Source: JBGQAS01 sp964498605 (GTDB taxonomy: Bacteria; Chloroflexota; Anaerolineae; Anaerolineales; Anaerolineaceae). Taken from it: 28,118 bases of DNA. Positions 1 through 7,756 of the stretch are shown piece after piece (position 1 is the stretch's first letter; the number at the start of each line of letters is the position of its first letter). Position numbers and translations under genes: made by a program. Under the pieces are notes generated by a model that saw only the letters and a list, made by a program, of their open reading frames with translations, did no database searches and was not told the origin of the DNA. The stretch lies in NCBI GenBank assembly GCA_964498605.1, contig CAZCHK010000030.1, positions 1 to 28,118 of the forward strand, written 5' to 3'.

Positions 1-8
1 CCCTCCTG
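1..8 (-). promoter_or_regulatory. Shine-Dalgarno-like site at left edge, probably for a leftward gene outside the window
   Basis: Read on the minus strand, the window ends with an AT-rich stretch followed by ACAGGAGGG. AGGAGG is a full Shine-Dalgarno core, so a leftward gene probably starts just beyond the left edge. The rest of 1-115 holds no supported gene. It has a short TGCGG/CCGCA hairpin at about 27-42 that lacks a convincing U-tract. Confidence 0.4.
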
Positions 9-115
9 TCGATATAATAATTTTCTGCGGTTGTCGCCGCACAAAAAATCCTGGGGAACACAAGGCGGGTCGGGTTGGAAGCAATATTTATCCTGCGTCC
101 TCGGGAAGTGTCCTG

Positions 116-751
116 CTATTCAAAGATCAAAGGAATATAGCCCTCATCTGGAATGGAATCAACCGTAAAAGCGGTTGCACTGACATCAAACGGGTAAACA
201 TGATTAATACGCACGCCGCTGATATTTACACAATCCGCGCAATCGGGAAGATCATAAATGTTGAAGCTCATGTTGATCGTGGTCACTTCAGTATAGCAGG
301 AGCCTATATCCTGTACGGTAAACTGACAGCCCTCTTCCGGAGTGAACTCGACCACCGCGGTACGCCGGATGCCCTCAAATTCCAGGGCAACCGATATGCC
401 CTCGTCCTCTGGAAACTCGTAGAACCCGCCCCATATGGCGATCATGATCTGAACATTTCCATCCTTATCCGTCTGAACATACGCTTCGGTCAAGTCGCCC
501 CAGGGTCCCGCGCATACTTTATGCTCGCTGGTGTACATATCGTAGCAGTCATCCAAACCGTCCTGTACATACTGCGCTTCGATCTGGTTGTTTTCCCCTG
601 CGCTGTCCTGCGTTGGTGAGTCAATTGCAAGCGGTTTTTCTGGTTCGACTTGCCGTAAGTCTGGTGTTGGCAAGACCGTATTTCCACGGCAGCCAACCAG
701 AAAAAAGATGACCATTATTCCAAAAAAAGATTGAGGTGTACCAATCTTCAA
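116..751 (-). CDS. Hypothetical lipoprotein
   Basis: This encodes a 211-residue exported protein I cannot assign to a family. A hydrophobic stretch at residues 9-20 ends in the lipobox LVGC, with Cys21 as the lipidated residue, so it should be a membrane-anchored extracytoplasmic lipoprotein. A polar Pro/Asp/Gln-rich linker follows, then a compact acidic domain with several cysteines (including CYDMY, CAGPW and a DCADC pair) that could form disulfides. The start is TTG at 751-749. It is preferred because GGGAGG lies about 6 nt upstream, and starting later would lose the signal peptide. It stands alone: the VWA gene upstream ends in its own terminator. Role unknown. Confidence 0.75.
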   Translation of the reverse strand: MKIGTPQSFFGIMVIFFLVGCRGNTVLPTPDLRQVEPEKPLAIDSPTQDSAGENNQIEAQYVQDGLDDCYDMYTSEHKVCAGPWGDLTEAYVQTDKDGNVQIMIAIWGGFYEFPEDEGISVALEFEGIRRTAVVEFTPEEGCQFTVQDIGSCYTEVTTINMSFNIYDLPDCADCVNISGVRINHVYPFDVSATAFTVDSIPDEGYIPLIFE

Positions 752-793
752 TACTCTACCTCCCGCTATTGATGACTCAAAATGATATACATA

Positions 794-821
794 TTTATAG
801 CATAAATGAATTTCCTAGCAA
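794..821 (-). promoter_or_regulatory. Candidate sigma-70-type promoter for the lipoprotein gene
   Basis: On the minus strand TTGCTA (821-816) is followed by a 16-nt spacer and TATAAA (799-794). It lies about 40-45 nt upstream of the TTG start codon, in the AT-rich gap between the VWA terminator and the lipoprotein gene. Confidence 0.5.
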
Positions 822-891
822 TATGTTTTTACGTCCATCAAAGTGTGGTTGTTGATTAAACGATTGATAATCAGATGAAGTTACTTTGTAG

Positions 892-922
892 AAAAAACCC
901 AGGGCGCACAACCGTGCGCCCT
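892..922 (-). terminator. Intrinsic terminator after the VWA gene
   Basis: On the minus strand a perfect 9-bp stem AGGGCGCAC/GTGCGCCCT with a 4-nt loop is followed by GGG and a run of six T residues. It lies 9 nt beyond the VWA stop codon and separates merR-VWA from the lipoprotein gene. Confidence 0.9.
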
Positions 923-930
923 GCCCCTGC

Positions 931-2181
931 TCAGCGGTTTTCGTTTTCGTCCCTCCGCTGCTTGCCTAAATAGGTTTGTTGATGTGAGAGTTTCCTGTCG
1001 TGCTCGTCCATCCCGCGGTTCATACGTATTGCCATGCGTTCGTACTCTTCACGCTGCTCCGGAGTAAGGTGCCGGAGATTGAGGTTGATGGCCGTGTTCA
1101 TCATGTCGTAGGCGTGCTTGCGGTCTCCCCGGCGCTCGTGTTTCAAAGCCTCGGTGGCCGTGTTCGAGATGTCCACGATCGCAAAGCGCTGCAAGACCGC
1201 CAGGTGCTCCGATGCAGCGCGCACCTCCTCCGCTGTGCCAAAGAGCAGTTCCAATTTCGTGCTGCCCTTCAGGTTGTGATCGTCCTGGTCGACCGCGCTC
1301 ACGTCTGCTGTAAATGTCAAGCTCTTTTCACCCCCTGACGGCGGGGTCAACAGCCGGGCGTACACCTCCTGATGCCGGCCGGAAACCAGGCTGCCCAGGT
1401 TGATGCGCAGCTTTTCCGGCTCACCAGTCACCCGCCAGGCGCCCAGCACGGTCACGCTCACCCCCTTGGGCACAGAGAGAGTCACGTTGACATCCCGCGC
1501 GGTCACAGCCTGCAGCTCTTTGAATTCACGCTGGAAGATGTCATCGATCATCTGCAGGGATTCGATGAAGTAGTAGTTCCCGCCGCCCTGTCCCGACATG
1601 GCTTCCAGAAGGTGCTCGTTGAAATCAAGCCCCACCCCAAAAGTGGAGGTGGTCACTCCCCGCTGTGAAAGCTCGCTGGCGTGTTTTGTCAGCAAGGCCG
1701 GATCCGTGATGCCCTGGTTGGCCAGACCGTCGGTCAAGAGCAGCACTCGGTTGATCGTGCCCTCGGCGGCTGCCGCAGCGACCTCCTCACATCCAGCCAT
1801 CCAGCCTCCGCCCAGATTGGTGGAGCCGCGCGGGGTCAATTGAGCGATGCCCTGCTTGATCTCCAGGCGGTTAGAGCTGGTCAGAGGCTGGCTTTTAAAC
1901 AGCAACGTGACGCGGTCGTCGTACTCAACCAGCGCCAGCTGGTCGGAATCGGCCAGCATGTCCACCAGTCGCATGGCAGCCTGCTTGACGTATTCAAGCT
2001 TCCCACTGCTCATGGAACCGCTGCGGTCGATCACGAGCGCCAGGTTCAGCTTGTGACGGCTTGCCTTCTCCTTGGCCACGGGCGCGTCCACGGCTATTTC
2101 CAGGATTCTCTCACATGCCACGTCACGCGTGATCATATTTTTATCAGGGGTCAAACTAACTTTAAATGTGTTTTCTTTCAT
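931..2181 (-). CDS. VWA domain-containing protein
   Basis: This 416-residue protein has a von Willebrand factor A domain at about residues 44-215. The metal-ion-dependent adhesion site is complete: DRSGS at 52-56, Thr121 in STNLGGG, and Asp151 in TDGLAN. About 200 further residues follow: a beta-rich region and then a charged helical tail (EQREEYERMAIRMNRGMDEHDRK). No signal peptide or membrane segment is visible, so it should be cytoplasmic. VWA proteins usually mediate metal-dependent protein-protein contacts; the partner is unknown. ATG at 2181 has a strong AGGAGG just upstream, which overlaps the end of merR, so the two genes are probably co-transcribed and coupled. A strong terminator follows. 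Confidence 0.88.
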   Translation of the reverse strand: MKENTFKVSLTPDKNMITRDVACERILEIAVDAPVAKEKASRHKLNLALVIDRSGSMSSGKLEYVKQAAMRLVDMLADSDQLALVEYDDRVTLLFKSQPLTSSNRLEIKQGIAQLTPRGSTNLGGGWMAGCEEVAAAAAEGTINRVLLLTDGLANQGITDPALLTKHASELSQRGVTTSTFGVGLDFNEHLLEAMSGQGGGNYYFIESLQMIDDIFQREFKELQAVTARDVNVTLSVPKGVSVTVLGAWRVTGEPEKLRINLGSLVSGRHQEVYARLLTPPSGGEKSLTFTADVSAVDQDDHNLKGSTKLELLFGTAEEVRAASEHLAVLQRFAIVDISNTATEALKHERRGDRKHAYDMMNTAINLNLRHLTPEQREEYERMAIRMNRGMDEHDRKLSHQQTYLGKQRRDENENR

Positions 2182-2190
2182 CTCTTCCTC

Positions 2191-2790
2191 CTATTTGGTT
2201 TGAAATAGTCTGCGCGCGTAGGCCACGATCTGCTGCACGCGGTTAGCTGATTCAGAGGTCAGCGGCTCGCGCGCGCTCAGTTCAACCCCGTCCGCGATAG
2301 GGTAGCGGCTCCAGGCCTGTCCCTGCGCCAGGTTGTACTTGGCCTGCAGGCTGGTCTGGCCTGGAAAAGGCTGATTGTATGGTTGCTGAACCCGGCTTGG
2401 ATCGGTAGTGCTCAACGCGATCCCTTGTTTGTCAGAGCGCGCCTCGCGGATCTGGCGCAGGTACTCCAGCGCGCTCGCCCCGGGTTGCTCAGGAGATCTA
2501 TTCATGATTGTCTCCTGAGGTGTTTGGATCGGTTCGGTTAGTTTTTGCTGAACTTCCTCGTTAGAAAGGGACAGCATCACCTGGCGGATCTCCCGCAGCG
2601 GGAGATAGGCGTCCTTCAAGCGCTTGATCAGCAGAAGCCGGTCCAGGTGGATCCGGTTGTAATAGGCGTACTTCCCCTCGATCTCCGGCTGCGGCAGCAG
2701 CCCCTCCTCGGTGTAGTAACGGATGGTGCGCACGGTCGTATCCGCCAGGTGAGCCAGTTCCCCAATCGAATACCGCTTTTGTGTGCTCAT
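2191..2790 (-). CDS. MerR family transcriptional regulator
   Basis: The N-terminus (about residues 7-75) is a classic MerR winged helix-turn-helix: RYSIGELAHLADTTVRTIRYY, then EEGLLPQP and a Y-x-R/H wing, followed by a dimerisation helix. The remaining 120 residues are not a recognisable drug-binding domain and contain no cysteine cluster typical of metal sensors, so the inducer is unknown. I chose ATG 2790 (199 residues) over ATG 2811: it places the HTH at the usual distance from the N-terminus and has a weak GAGAG upstream, while 2811 has no ribosome-binding site. The gene is divergent from the ABC operon and 9 nt upstream of the VWA gene, suggesting it controls both directions. Confidence 0.85.
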   Translation of the reverse strand: MSTQKRYSIGELAHLADTTVRTIRYYTEEGLLPQPEIEGKYAYYNRIHLDRLLLIKRLKDAYLPLREIRQVMLSLSNEEVQQKLTEPIQTPQETIMNRSPEQPGASALEYLRQIREARSDKQGIALSTTDPSRVQQPYNQPFPGQTSLQAKYNLAQGQAWSRYPIADGVELSAREPLTSESANRVQQIVAYARRLFQTK

Positions 2791-2812
2791 TGTTCTCTCG
2801 CATTTCCTCATA

Positions 2813-2845
2813 TTTACCTATATAGTAACAGTATTACGTTATAAT
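2813..2845 (+). promoter_or_regulatory. Candidate MerR-type promoter with dyad operator for the ABC operon
   Basis: A perfect -10 box TATAAT (2840-2845) lies downstream of a -35-like TTTACC/TTACCT (2813-2819), giving a 20-21 nt spacer instead of 17. Inside the spacer is the dyad GTAACAGTATTAC (2825-2837; arms GTAA/TTAC). An overlong spacer containing the operator is the hallmark of MerR-activated promoters. A second TATAAT at 2883-2888 is an alternative start with a poorer -35. Confidence 0.5.
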
Positions 2846-2932
2846 GTCAAGATTCTTCAGGATTGATTCTGCTTATGTCAGATATAATTTGACGAGTTTT
2901 TTACTCAACACATCAAGAAAGGGAGTCAGCGC

Positions 2933-3877
2933 ATGTCAGTCATTTTACAAGCGAACGAACTGAAAAAATCCTACGGAAACCTTGAGGCAGTCAAGGGCAT
3001 CTCCTTCTCTATCGATGAAGGGGAGGTCTTCAGCCTGCTGGGACCCAACGGAGCCGGCAAAACCACCACCATCTCCATGCTTTCCACGCTTCTACCCCCC
3101 AGCGCGGGCGACGCCGAGATCGGTGGTTTTTCCATTAAAAAGCATAAACAGGAAGTGCGCCGCCTGATCGGCGTGGTACCCCAGGAAATCGCCCTGTACG
3201 AAACGCTCAACGCGCGTGAGAATCTCTTTTTCTGGGGACGCATGTACGGCATGCACGGCGCGGAGCTCAGTAAACGCGTCGACGAGATCATCGAACAGGT
3301 CGAATTGACTGAAAAAGCCAAAGCCCAGGTCAAGACCTTTTCCGGCGGGATGAAACGTCGTCTGAATATCGGAGTGGGTTTACTGCATAAGCCGCGCATC
3401 ATCTTCATGGACGAGCCCACTGTCGGCATCGATCCGCAGAGCCGCCGCAACATCCTGGACGCGGTAAAACTCCTCAACAAGTCCGGTATGACCGTTCTGT
3501 ACACAACACATTACATGGAAGAGGCCCAGGAGATATCCGACCGCGTCGGTATTATCGATCACGGTGAACTGATCGCCTGTGGTACCCAGAAGGAGCTGAC
3601 CAAAACCATCGGCGAGCACGAGACACTGCGCCTCGAGATCGGGGGGGAACACGATCCAGCGGGTGTGGCTGACGCGCTGGGTAAACTGAAAGGTGTGACC
3701 CAATCCTCCGCGGTGGAACACGAGGTGATCCTGATCGTCCCTGAAGCAGAGGACGCCCTGCCTGGAGTCATCACCAAGACCAACGATATGAACGTCAAGG
3801 TAAAGTCGGTGCGCATGGAAGAACCCAACCTGGAAGCGGTCTTCCTGCGTCTCACCGGCCGGGCCTTGCGGGATTGA
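2933..3877 (+). CDS. ABC transporter ATP-binding protein (ABC-2/DrrA-type exporter)
   Basis: This 314-residue nucleotide-binding subunit should power export through the two permeases encoded next to it. All ABC motifs are present: Walker A GPNGAGKTT (37-45), Q-loop Gln84, signature FSGGM (136-140), Walker B IIFMDEP (156-162), and the switch His at 193 (TTH). The roughly 90-residue C-terminal extension after the ATPase core, ending EEPNLEAVFLRLTGRALRD, is typical of DrrA/NatA-like ATPases of ABC-2 exporters. ATG 2933 follows GGGAG by 8 nt. It is the first gene of a tight operon (10 nt to the next gene). Divergent merR and the dyad promoter suggest inducible expression. Substrate unknown; drug, lipid or peptide export are all possible. 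Confidence 0.93.
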   Translation: MSVILQANELKKSYGNLEAVKGISFSIDEGEVFSLLGPNGAGKTTTISMLSTLLPPSAGDAEIGGFSIKKHKQEVRRLIGVVPQEIALYETLNARENLFFWGRMYGMHGAELSKRVDEIIEQVELTEKAKAQVKTFSGGMKRRLNIGVGLLHKPRIIFMDEPTVGIDPQSRRNILDAVKLLNKSGMTVLYTTHYMEEAQEISDRVGIIDHGELIACGTQKELTKTIGEHETLRLEIGGEHDPAGVADALGKLKGVTQSSAVEHEVILIVPEAEDALPGVITKTNDMNVKVKSVRMEEPNLEAVFLRLTGRALRD

Positions 3878-3887
3878 CGGGGACCAC

Positions 3888-5189
3888 ATGAAACAGATCC
3901 TCAATATTGCCTGGAAAGATATCAAGATCACCTGGCGTGACCCGATGGGACTGCTGTTGATGCTTGCCGCGCCGCTGGGTCTCACGCTGGTGATCGCCTT
4001 TGCCTTCGGCGGTCTGGGCGGCAGCCAAAGCAGCGGCGGTCTGCAGGAGATCGCGGTCGCCGTGGTCAATCAGGATGACGGTTCCTACGGCCAGATACTG
4101 GTGGACGTGTTGAATCCTTCAGTGGAGGATATCACAGGTCAGCCAGACCTGCAGCACATCGCCGACCTGCTTGCGCCCAAAAATGTTACAGATGAAACTG
4201 AAGCCCGCAGGCTGGTGGACGAAGAGCAGTACGCCGCGGCGATCATCATACCCGGCAGTTTCAGCCAGTCCATCGCGCTGGATGCGGCCAGTTTTGACCC
4301 GGCAATCAGCTACGCGCCTCCACCCAGCGTCATCACGCTGTACGTCAACCCGGCACGCCCGCTGGGGTACGGGGTGGTGCGAGCCGTCACCCAGAATATC
4401 GTCGACCAGATGCTGGCCGGCTCCGCTGCCAGCCAGATCAGCATCAGTGCGCTGACCGCCTCCGGGCGGCTGGATCCGTCTTCCGCTTCCGATCCTATCG
4501 ATACCACAGCCCAGACTGCCGTTCAAACCGTTCTTTCCAGCCAGCCCATCACGCTGAATGAGACGCTGGAAAGCCCTCAAAACGAAGACAACGGATTTGA
4601 CTGGCTTTCTTACATGGCGCCGAGCATGGCGGTGATGTACCTGATGTTCACCATGTCCAACGCCAGCCGCAGTATTCTCAGTGAACAGCAGCGCGGCACG
4701 CTCCCACGTATGCTCATCAGCCCAATCACGCGCGCCACAGTCCTGGGTGGCAAGCTGCTGGGCGTTTTCAGCAACGGTTTGCTGCAGATGGCGGCACTGA
4801 TCCTGGGAGGCAAGCTGCTCTTCAATATCTCGTACGGCGAGCCCCTGCCCGTGCTGCTTTTCACGCTGGTGCTGGTGGCAGCCGCCTCGGCCTGGGGGAT
4901 GCTTGAAGCGGCTTTCTCCAGGAATTCCGGTCAGGCAAACGCCCTGGGCTGGGTCATCAACCTGTCCTTCGCCGCGCTGGCGGGTAACTTCATCCCGCGC
5001 GCGGCCTATCCGGAGTGGCTGCAAAATCTTGGTTTGATCACCCCCAATGCCTGGGGAATCGATACCTATTACAAGCTCATCCACGGGGGAACATTGGCAG
5101 ACATCGGTCTTCCGGTGCTCGTGCTGGCGGGTATGACCGCGGTCGTTTTTATCTCTGCCGTGCTCATTTTCCGCAAACGCTTCGTTTAG
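3888..5189 (+). CDS. ABC-2 type transporter permease (first of two)
   Basis: This 433-residue membrane subunit has ABC-2 architecture: one N-terminal membrane helix (about residues 22-42, LLLMLAAPLGLTLVIAFAF), a large extracytoplasmic domain of about 190 residues (YhgE/DrrB/CcmB-like layout), and a C-terminal block of five hydrophobic helices from about residue 245. The conserved EQQRGTLPRMLISPI loop between the first two helices of that block is the usual coupling element to the ATPase. It starts 10 nt after the ATPase gene. It is a diverged paralog of the next gene: both open with a similar KxILNIAWxxI stretch, so the transporter is probably a heterodimer of permeases. Confidence 0.92.
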   Translation: MKQILNIAWKDIKITWRDPMGLLLMLAAPLGLTLVIAFAFGGLGGSQSSGGLQEIAVAVVNQDDGSYGQILVDVLNPSVEDITGQPDLQHIADLLAPKNVTDETEARRLVDEEQYAAAIIIPGSFSQSIALDAASFDPAISYAPPPSVITLYVNPARPLGYGVVRAVTQNIVDQMLAGSAASQISISALTASGRLDPSSASDPIDTTAQTAVQTVLSSQPITLNETLESPQNEDNGFDWLSYMAPSMAVMYLMFTMSNASRSILSEQQRGTLPRMLISPITRATVLGGKLLGVFSNGLLQMAALILGGKLLFNISYGEPLPVLLFTLVLVAAASAWGMLEAAFSRNSGQANALGWVINLSFAALAGNFIPRAAYPEWLQNLGLITPNAWGIDTYYKLIHGGTLADIGLPVLVLAGMTAVVFISAVLIFRKRFV

Positions 5190-5199
5190 GAGGGTCGCA

Positions 5200-6393
5200 A
5201 TGAGAAAAATTCTTAACATCGCCTGGAATGAGATCCGCCTGGAAATGTCCGACCGCTGGACGATCCTGTTCCTGTTTGTTCTGCCCATCGTCTTCACCGC
5301 CATCATCGGCTCGGCGCTGGGTGGCGATTCAGAAGACGCCACCGCCATCCCCCTGCCCGTGGTTGACCTGGACCGATCCGCTCTATCCCGGGAATTGACA
5401 ACCACCATCGAGCGTACTGGTTTTATTGACCTGGAACCCTACGAAACGCGTGATGAGGGCTACGCGCAGATGCTCGATGAGCAGCGCGTGGGCATGCTGG
5501 TCATCCCGGCTGGCTTCGGCGAGGCGCTCATCTCCGGCGGTGGTTCTGAGCTGGAACTGGTGGAACAGCCATCAGACTCCATACTGAGTGTTTCCCAGGC
5601 CATCCAGGGCGCCGCCAGGCAGTTAGGCTATGCGCAGTCCATCGCCGTGACCGCCACGTCACTGGCAAATGACGCGCGCACGTTCTCTGATGACACGGAA
5701 AAGTCAGTTTTCTTTGAGCAGGTCTTTGAGAGCGCCCAGCTGCGCCTTGCCAGTCCTGCTGTGACGATCGAGGCGGTCAGCGGCACCAACCAGCAGGTCA
5801 TGGCCAATGGCTTCAGACAGTCCTCCCCGGGACAACTGGTGACCTGGGTGATGATCACGCTGCTGGGTGGCTCGGCGGTATTCGTGGAAGAACGCCTGGG
5901 CGGGACGCTGCGGCGCTTGATCATCACGCCGTCCTCCAAGGCGCAGATCCTGGCGGGTAAGATCCTGGGCCGCTTCACGGTCGGTTTGATCCAGATGATC
6001 GTGCTGATCGGTTTTGGCGCGCTGGTATTAAAGGTGGACTGGGGACGCAGTCCGCTGGCGCTGGCGATCATGCTGGTCACCTTCGGGCTGGCCGGCACCT
6101 CCTTTGGCATCATGCTGGGCGCCTTCGCCAAAACCCCCGGCCAGGCGGGTTCGATGAGCATCATGTTCTCCATGCTCATGTCGGCCTTGGGGGGCGCCTG
6201 GTGGCCCCTGGAGATCACTCCCACTGTCTATCAGAACTTTGTCAAGGCTATCCCCACCTCGTGGGCAATGACCGGTCTGACCGACGTGATCGTGCGTGGC
6301 CAGGGCGTGGCGGGCATCCTGCCGGAGGCAGGGATCCTGCTGGCGTTTGCCGTGCTGTTCTTCCTTGTCGGGATGTGGAAGCTTAAATATTAG
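5200..6393 (+). CDS. ABC-2 type transporter permease (second of two)
   Basis: This 397-residue permease has the same layout as the preceding gene: an N-terminal helix (about 22-40, TILFLFVLPIVFTAIIGSAL), an extracytoplasmic domain of about 170 residues, and five C-terminal helices. The coupling loop is EERLGGTLRRLIITP, close to the EQQRGTLPRMLISPI of its neighbour. The AGGAGG upstream of ATG 5200 overlaps the stop of the preceding gene. It is the last gene of the operon and is followed by an intrinsic terminator. With the ATPase it should form an exporter of type A1B1C2; the substrate cannot be deduced. Confidence 0.92.
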   Translation: MRKILNIAWNEIRLEMSDRWTILFLFVLPIVFTAIIGSALGGDSEDATAIPLPVVDLDRSALSRELTTTIERTGFIDLEPYETRDEGYAQMLDEQRVGMLVIPAGFGEALISGGGSELELVEQPSDSILSVSQAIQGAARQLGYAQSIAVTATSLANDARTFSDDTEKSVFFEQVFESAQLRLASPAVTIEAVSGTNQQVMANGFRQSSPGQLVTWVMITLLGGSAVFVEERLGGTLRRLIITPSSKAQILAGKILGRFTVGLIQMIVLIGFGALVLKVDWGRSPLALAIMLVTFGLAGTSFGIMLGAFAKTPGQAGSMSIMFSMLMSALGGAWWPLEITPTVYQNFVKAIPTSWAMTGLTDVIVRGQGVAGILPEAGILLAFAVLFFLVGMWKLKY

Positions 6394-6412
6394 TCTTTTT
6401 GCGCTTTTCCAT

Positions 6413-6440
6413 GAGCCGGGTGTTCCCCGGCTCCTTTCTT
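6413..6440 (+). terminator. Intrinsic terminator of the ABC operon
   Basis: A perfect stem GAGCCGGG (6413-6420) / CCCGGCTC (6426-6433) with a 5-nt loop is followed by the T-rich CTTTCTT. It lies 19 nt after the second permease stop codon. Confidence 0.8.
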
Positions 6441-6485
6441 ACACTCCTTTTATACCCTCACTGTTTTCCAGATGTCAAAATCGCT

Positions 6486-6491
6486 TATAAT
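6486..6491 (+). promoter_or_regulatory. TATAAT -10 box directly before the DUF362 start codon
   Basis: A perfect TATAAT ends 6 nt before the ATG at 6498, so transcription would begin at or next to the start codon. No Shine-Dalgarno and no strong -35 are visible. This suggests a leaderless transcript. Confidence 0.5.
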
Positions 6492-6497
6492 GCCCCC

Positions 6498-7607
6498 ATG
6501 AACAAAAAATCCAAAGTTGCGGTGGTCTTCACCACCCCTGAGACCGTCCTGAAAGATCACGAGCGATTGTTCCACCTGGCTGATGGCGCCAAGGCGCTGG
6601 ACAGGCATGCAACGACCATTCTCAAGGACAACATCACCTGGGACCGCCCCATGCCGGGAAACAACACCACTCCCTGGCAGCTGGAGGGCACGATCCGCGC
6701 GCTACAGAAGGCCGGCTATAAAGACCTTGTTTGCGTACAGAACCAGACCGTGGTCACCAACGCCTTCAAGGGTGAGGACGAGAACGGCTACGTGCCCATC
6801 TTCAAACACTACAACATCCCGGTGCGGTACAACTTCCGCTCCGATGACATGAAATGGGACATGTACAAGCCCAAGGCCAAGATGCTGGCACTGGACCACA
6901 TCTACCCGGAGGGCATCGCTATCCCGGATTACTTCCACGGCAAGAACATCGTGCACCTACCAACCGTGAAGTGCCACATGTACTCGCAGACGACCGGCGC
7001 GATGAAGAATGCTTTCGGCGGACTGCTGAGCAAGCACCGCCACTACACCCATACATGGATCCACGAAACGCTGGTCGACTTGCTGGCGATCCAAAAGGAG
7101 ATCCACACCGGGCTGTTTGCCGTCATGGACGGCACCACGGCCGGCAACGGGGGTGGTCCGCGCCTGATCCAGCCGGTGACCAAGAACGTGCTGCTGGCGT
7201 CCGCCGACCAGGTGGCCATCGACGCTGTGGCTGCCAGGTTGATGGGATTTGACCCTCTGGGCATCAAGTACATCCGCCTGGCGCACGATCAGGATTTGGG
7301 CGTGGGCGACGTGCGGGACATCGAGCTGGTGGGTGATGACATCAGCAATGAGAACTGGCACTTCAAAGTCGGCAGAAATTTCCATGGCTTCCTGGCCTGG
7401 CTGGCCTGGTACGGCCCAACAAAATTCCTCCAGAAACTGATCATGCGCACCCCCCTCGTGGCTTTCCCCATATTCATGTCCGAGTTCAACCACAACGTGG
7501 TCGCCTGGCCGTTGAAATACAGGCATATTTACGAGAAGTGGTGCGTCGAGTCTCCCTGGGGTGGTCTGTTCGTGGAATACCAGAACAAAGGCGTGCTGGG
7601 AAATTAA
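6498..7607 (+). CDS. DUF362 domain-containing protein
   Basis: This 369-residue protein shows the DUF362 pattern: HLPTVKCHMYSQTTGAMKNAFGG, a histidine-rich KHRHYTHTWIH stretch, an AVMDG...GGP segment, and ASADQVAIDAVAARLMGFDP. DUF362 proteins are often linked to Fe-S ferredoxin-like proteins. This one has no CxxCxxC cluster, so it is the domain alone. No signal peptide is visible. A longer reading frame starting at 6399 would run through the ABC terminator and the -10 box and has an unlikely N-terminus, so ATG 6498 is preferred. Function unknown; the conserved His, Cys and Asp residues suggest metal or cofactor binding. It is monocistronic with its own terminator. Confidence 0.82.
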   Translation: MNKKSKVAVVFTTPETVLKDHERLFHLADGAKALDRHATTILKDNITWDRPMPGNNTTPWQLEGTIRALQKAGYKDLVCVQNQTVVTNAFKGEDENGYVPIFKHYNIPVRYNFRSDDMKWDMYKPKAKMLALDHIYPEGIAIPDYFHGKNIVHLPTVKCHMYSQTTGAMKNAFGGLLSKHRHYTHTWIHETLVDLLAIQKEIHTGLFAVMDGTTAGNGGGPRLIQPVTKNVLLASADQVAIDAVAARLMGFDPLGIKYIRLAHDQDLGVGDVRDIELVGDDISNENWHFKVGRNFHGFLAWLAWYGPTKFLQKLIMRTPLVAFPIFMSEFNHNVVAWPLKYRHIYEKWCVESPWGGLFVEYQNKGVLGN

Positions 7608-7633
7608 GAGTTATCGCAAAATGGATTGTTTTC

Positions 7634-7670
7634 TGGCAGGCACCTTTGAGATGCCTGTCATTTTTTTCTT
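7634..7670 (+). terminator. Intrinsic terminator after the DUF362 gene
   Basis: A 9-bp stem TGGCAGGCA (7634-7642) / TGCCTGTCA (7652-7660), with one G-U pair, is followed by TTTTTTTCTT. It sits between the convergent DUF362 and PHP genes. Confidence 0.85.
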
Positions 7671-7756
7671 TAACGCCTGTTTCTACTCATCAATAAGCGG
7701 TAACATCGACCGCTCACCTGTCAATGACCAGGAGCATCGTGGAACCTTACGAAATC

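Noticed and set aside
1..115. tRNA or terminator near the left edge
   Set aside because: No cloverleaf can be formed, and the small TGCGG/CCGCA hairpin lacks a U-tract in a useful position.
4119..5408. Long antisense open frame (429 codons) opposite the ABC permease genes
   Set aside because: It is the shadow of two well-supported permease genes in GC-rich DNA; its translation is low-complexity His/Arg/Gln-rich with no domain.
6399..6497. N-terminally extended DUF362 protein
   Set aside because: The extension crosses the ABC operon terminator and the TATAAT box and has no family resemblance.
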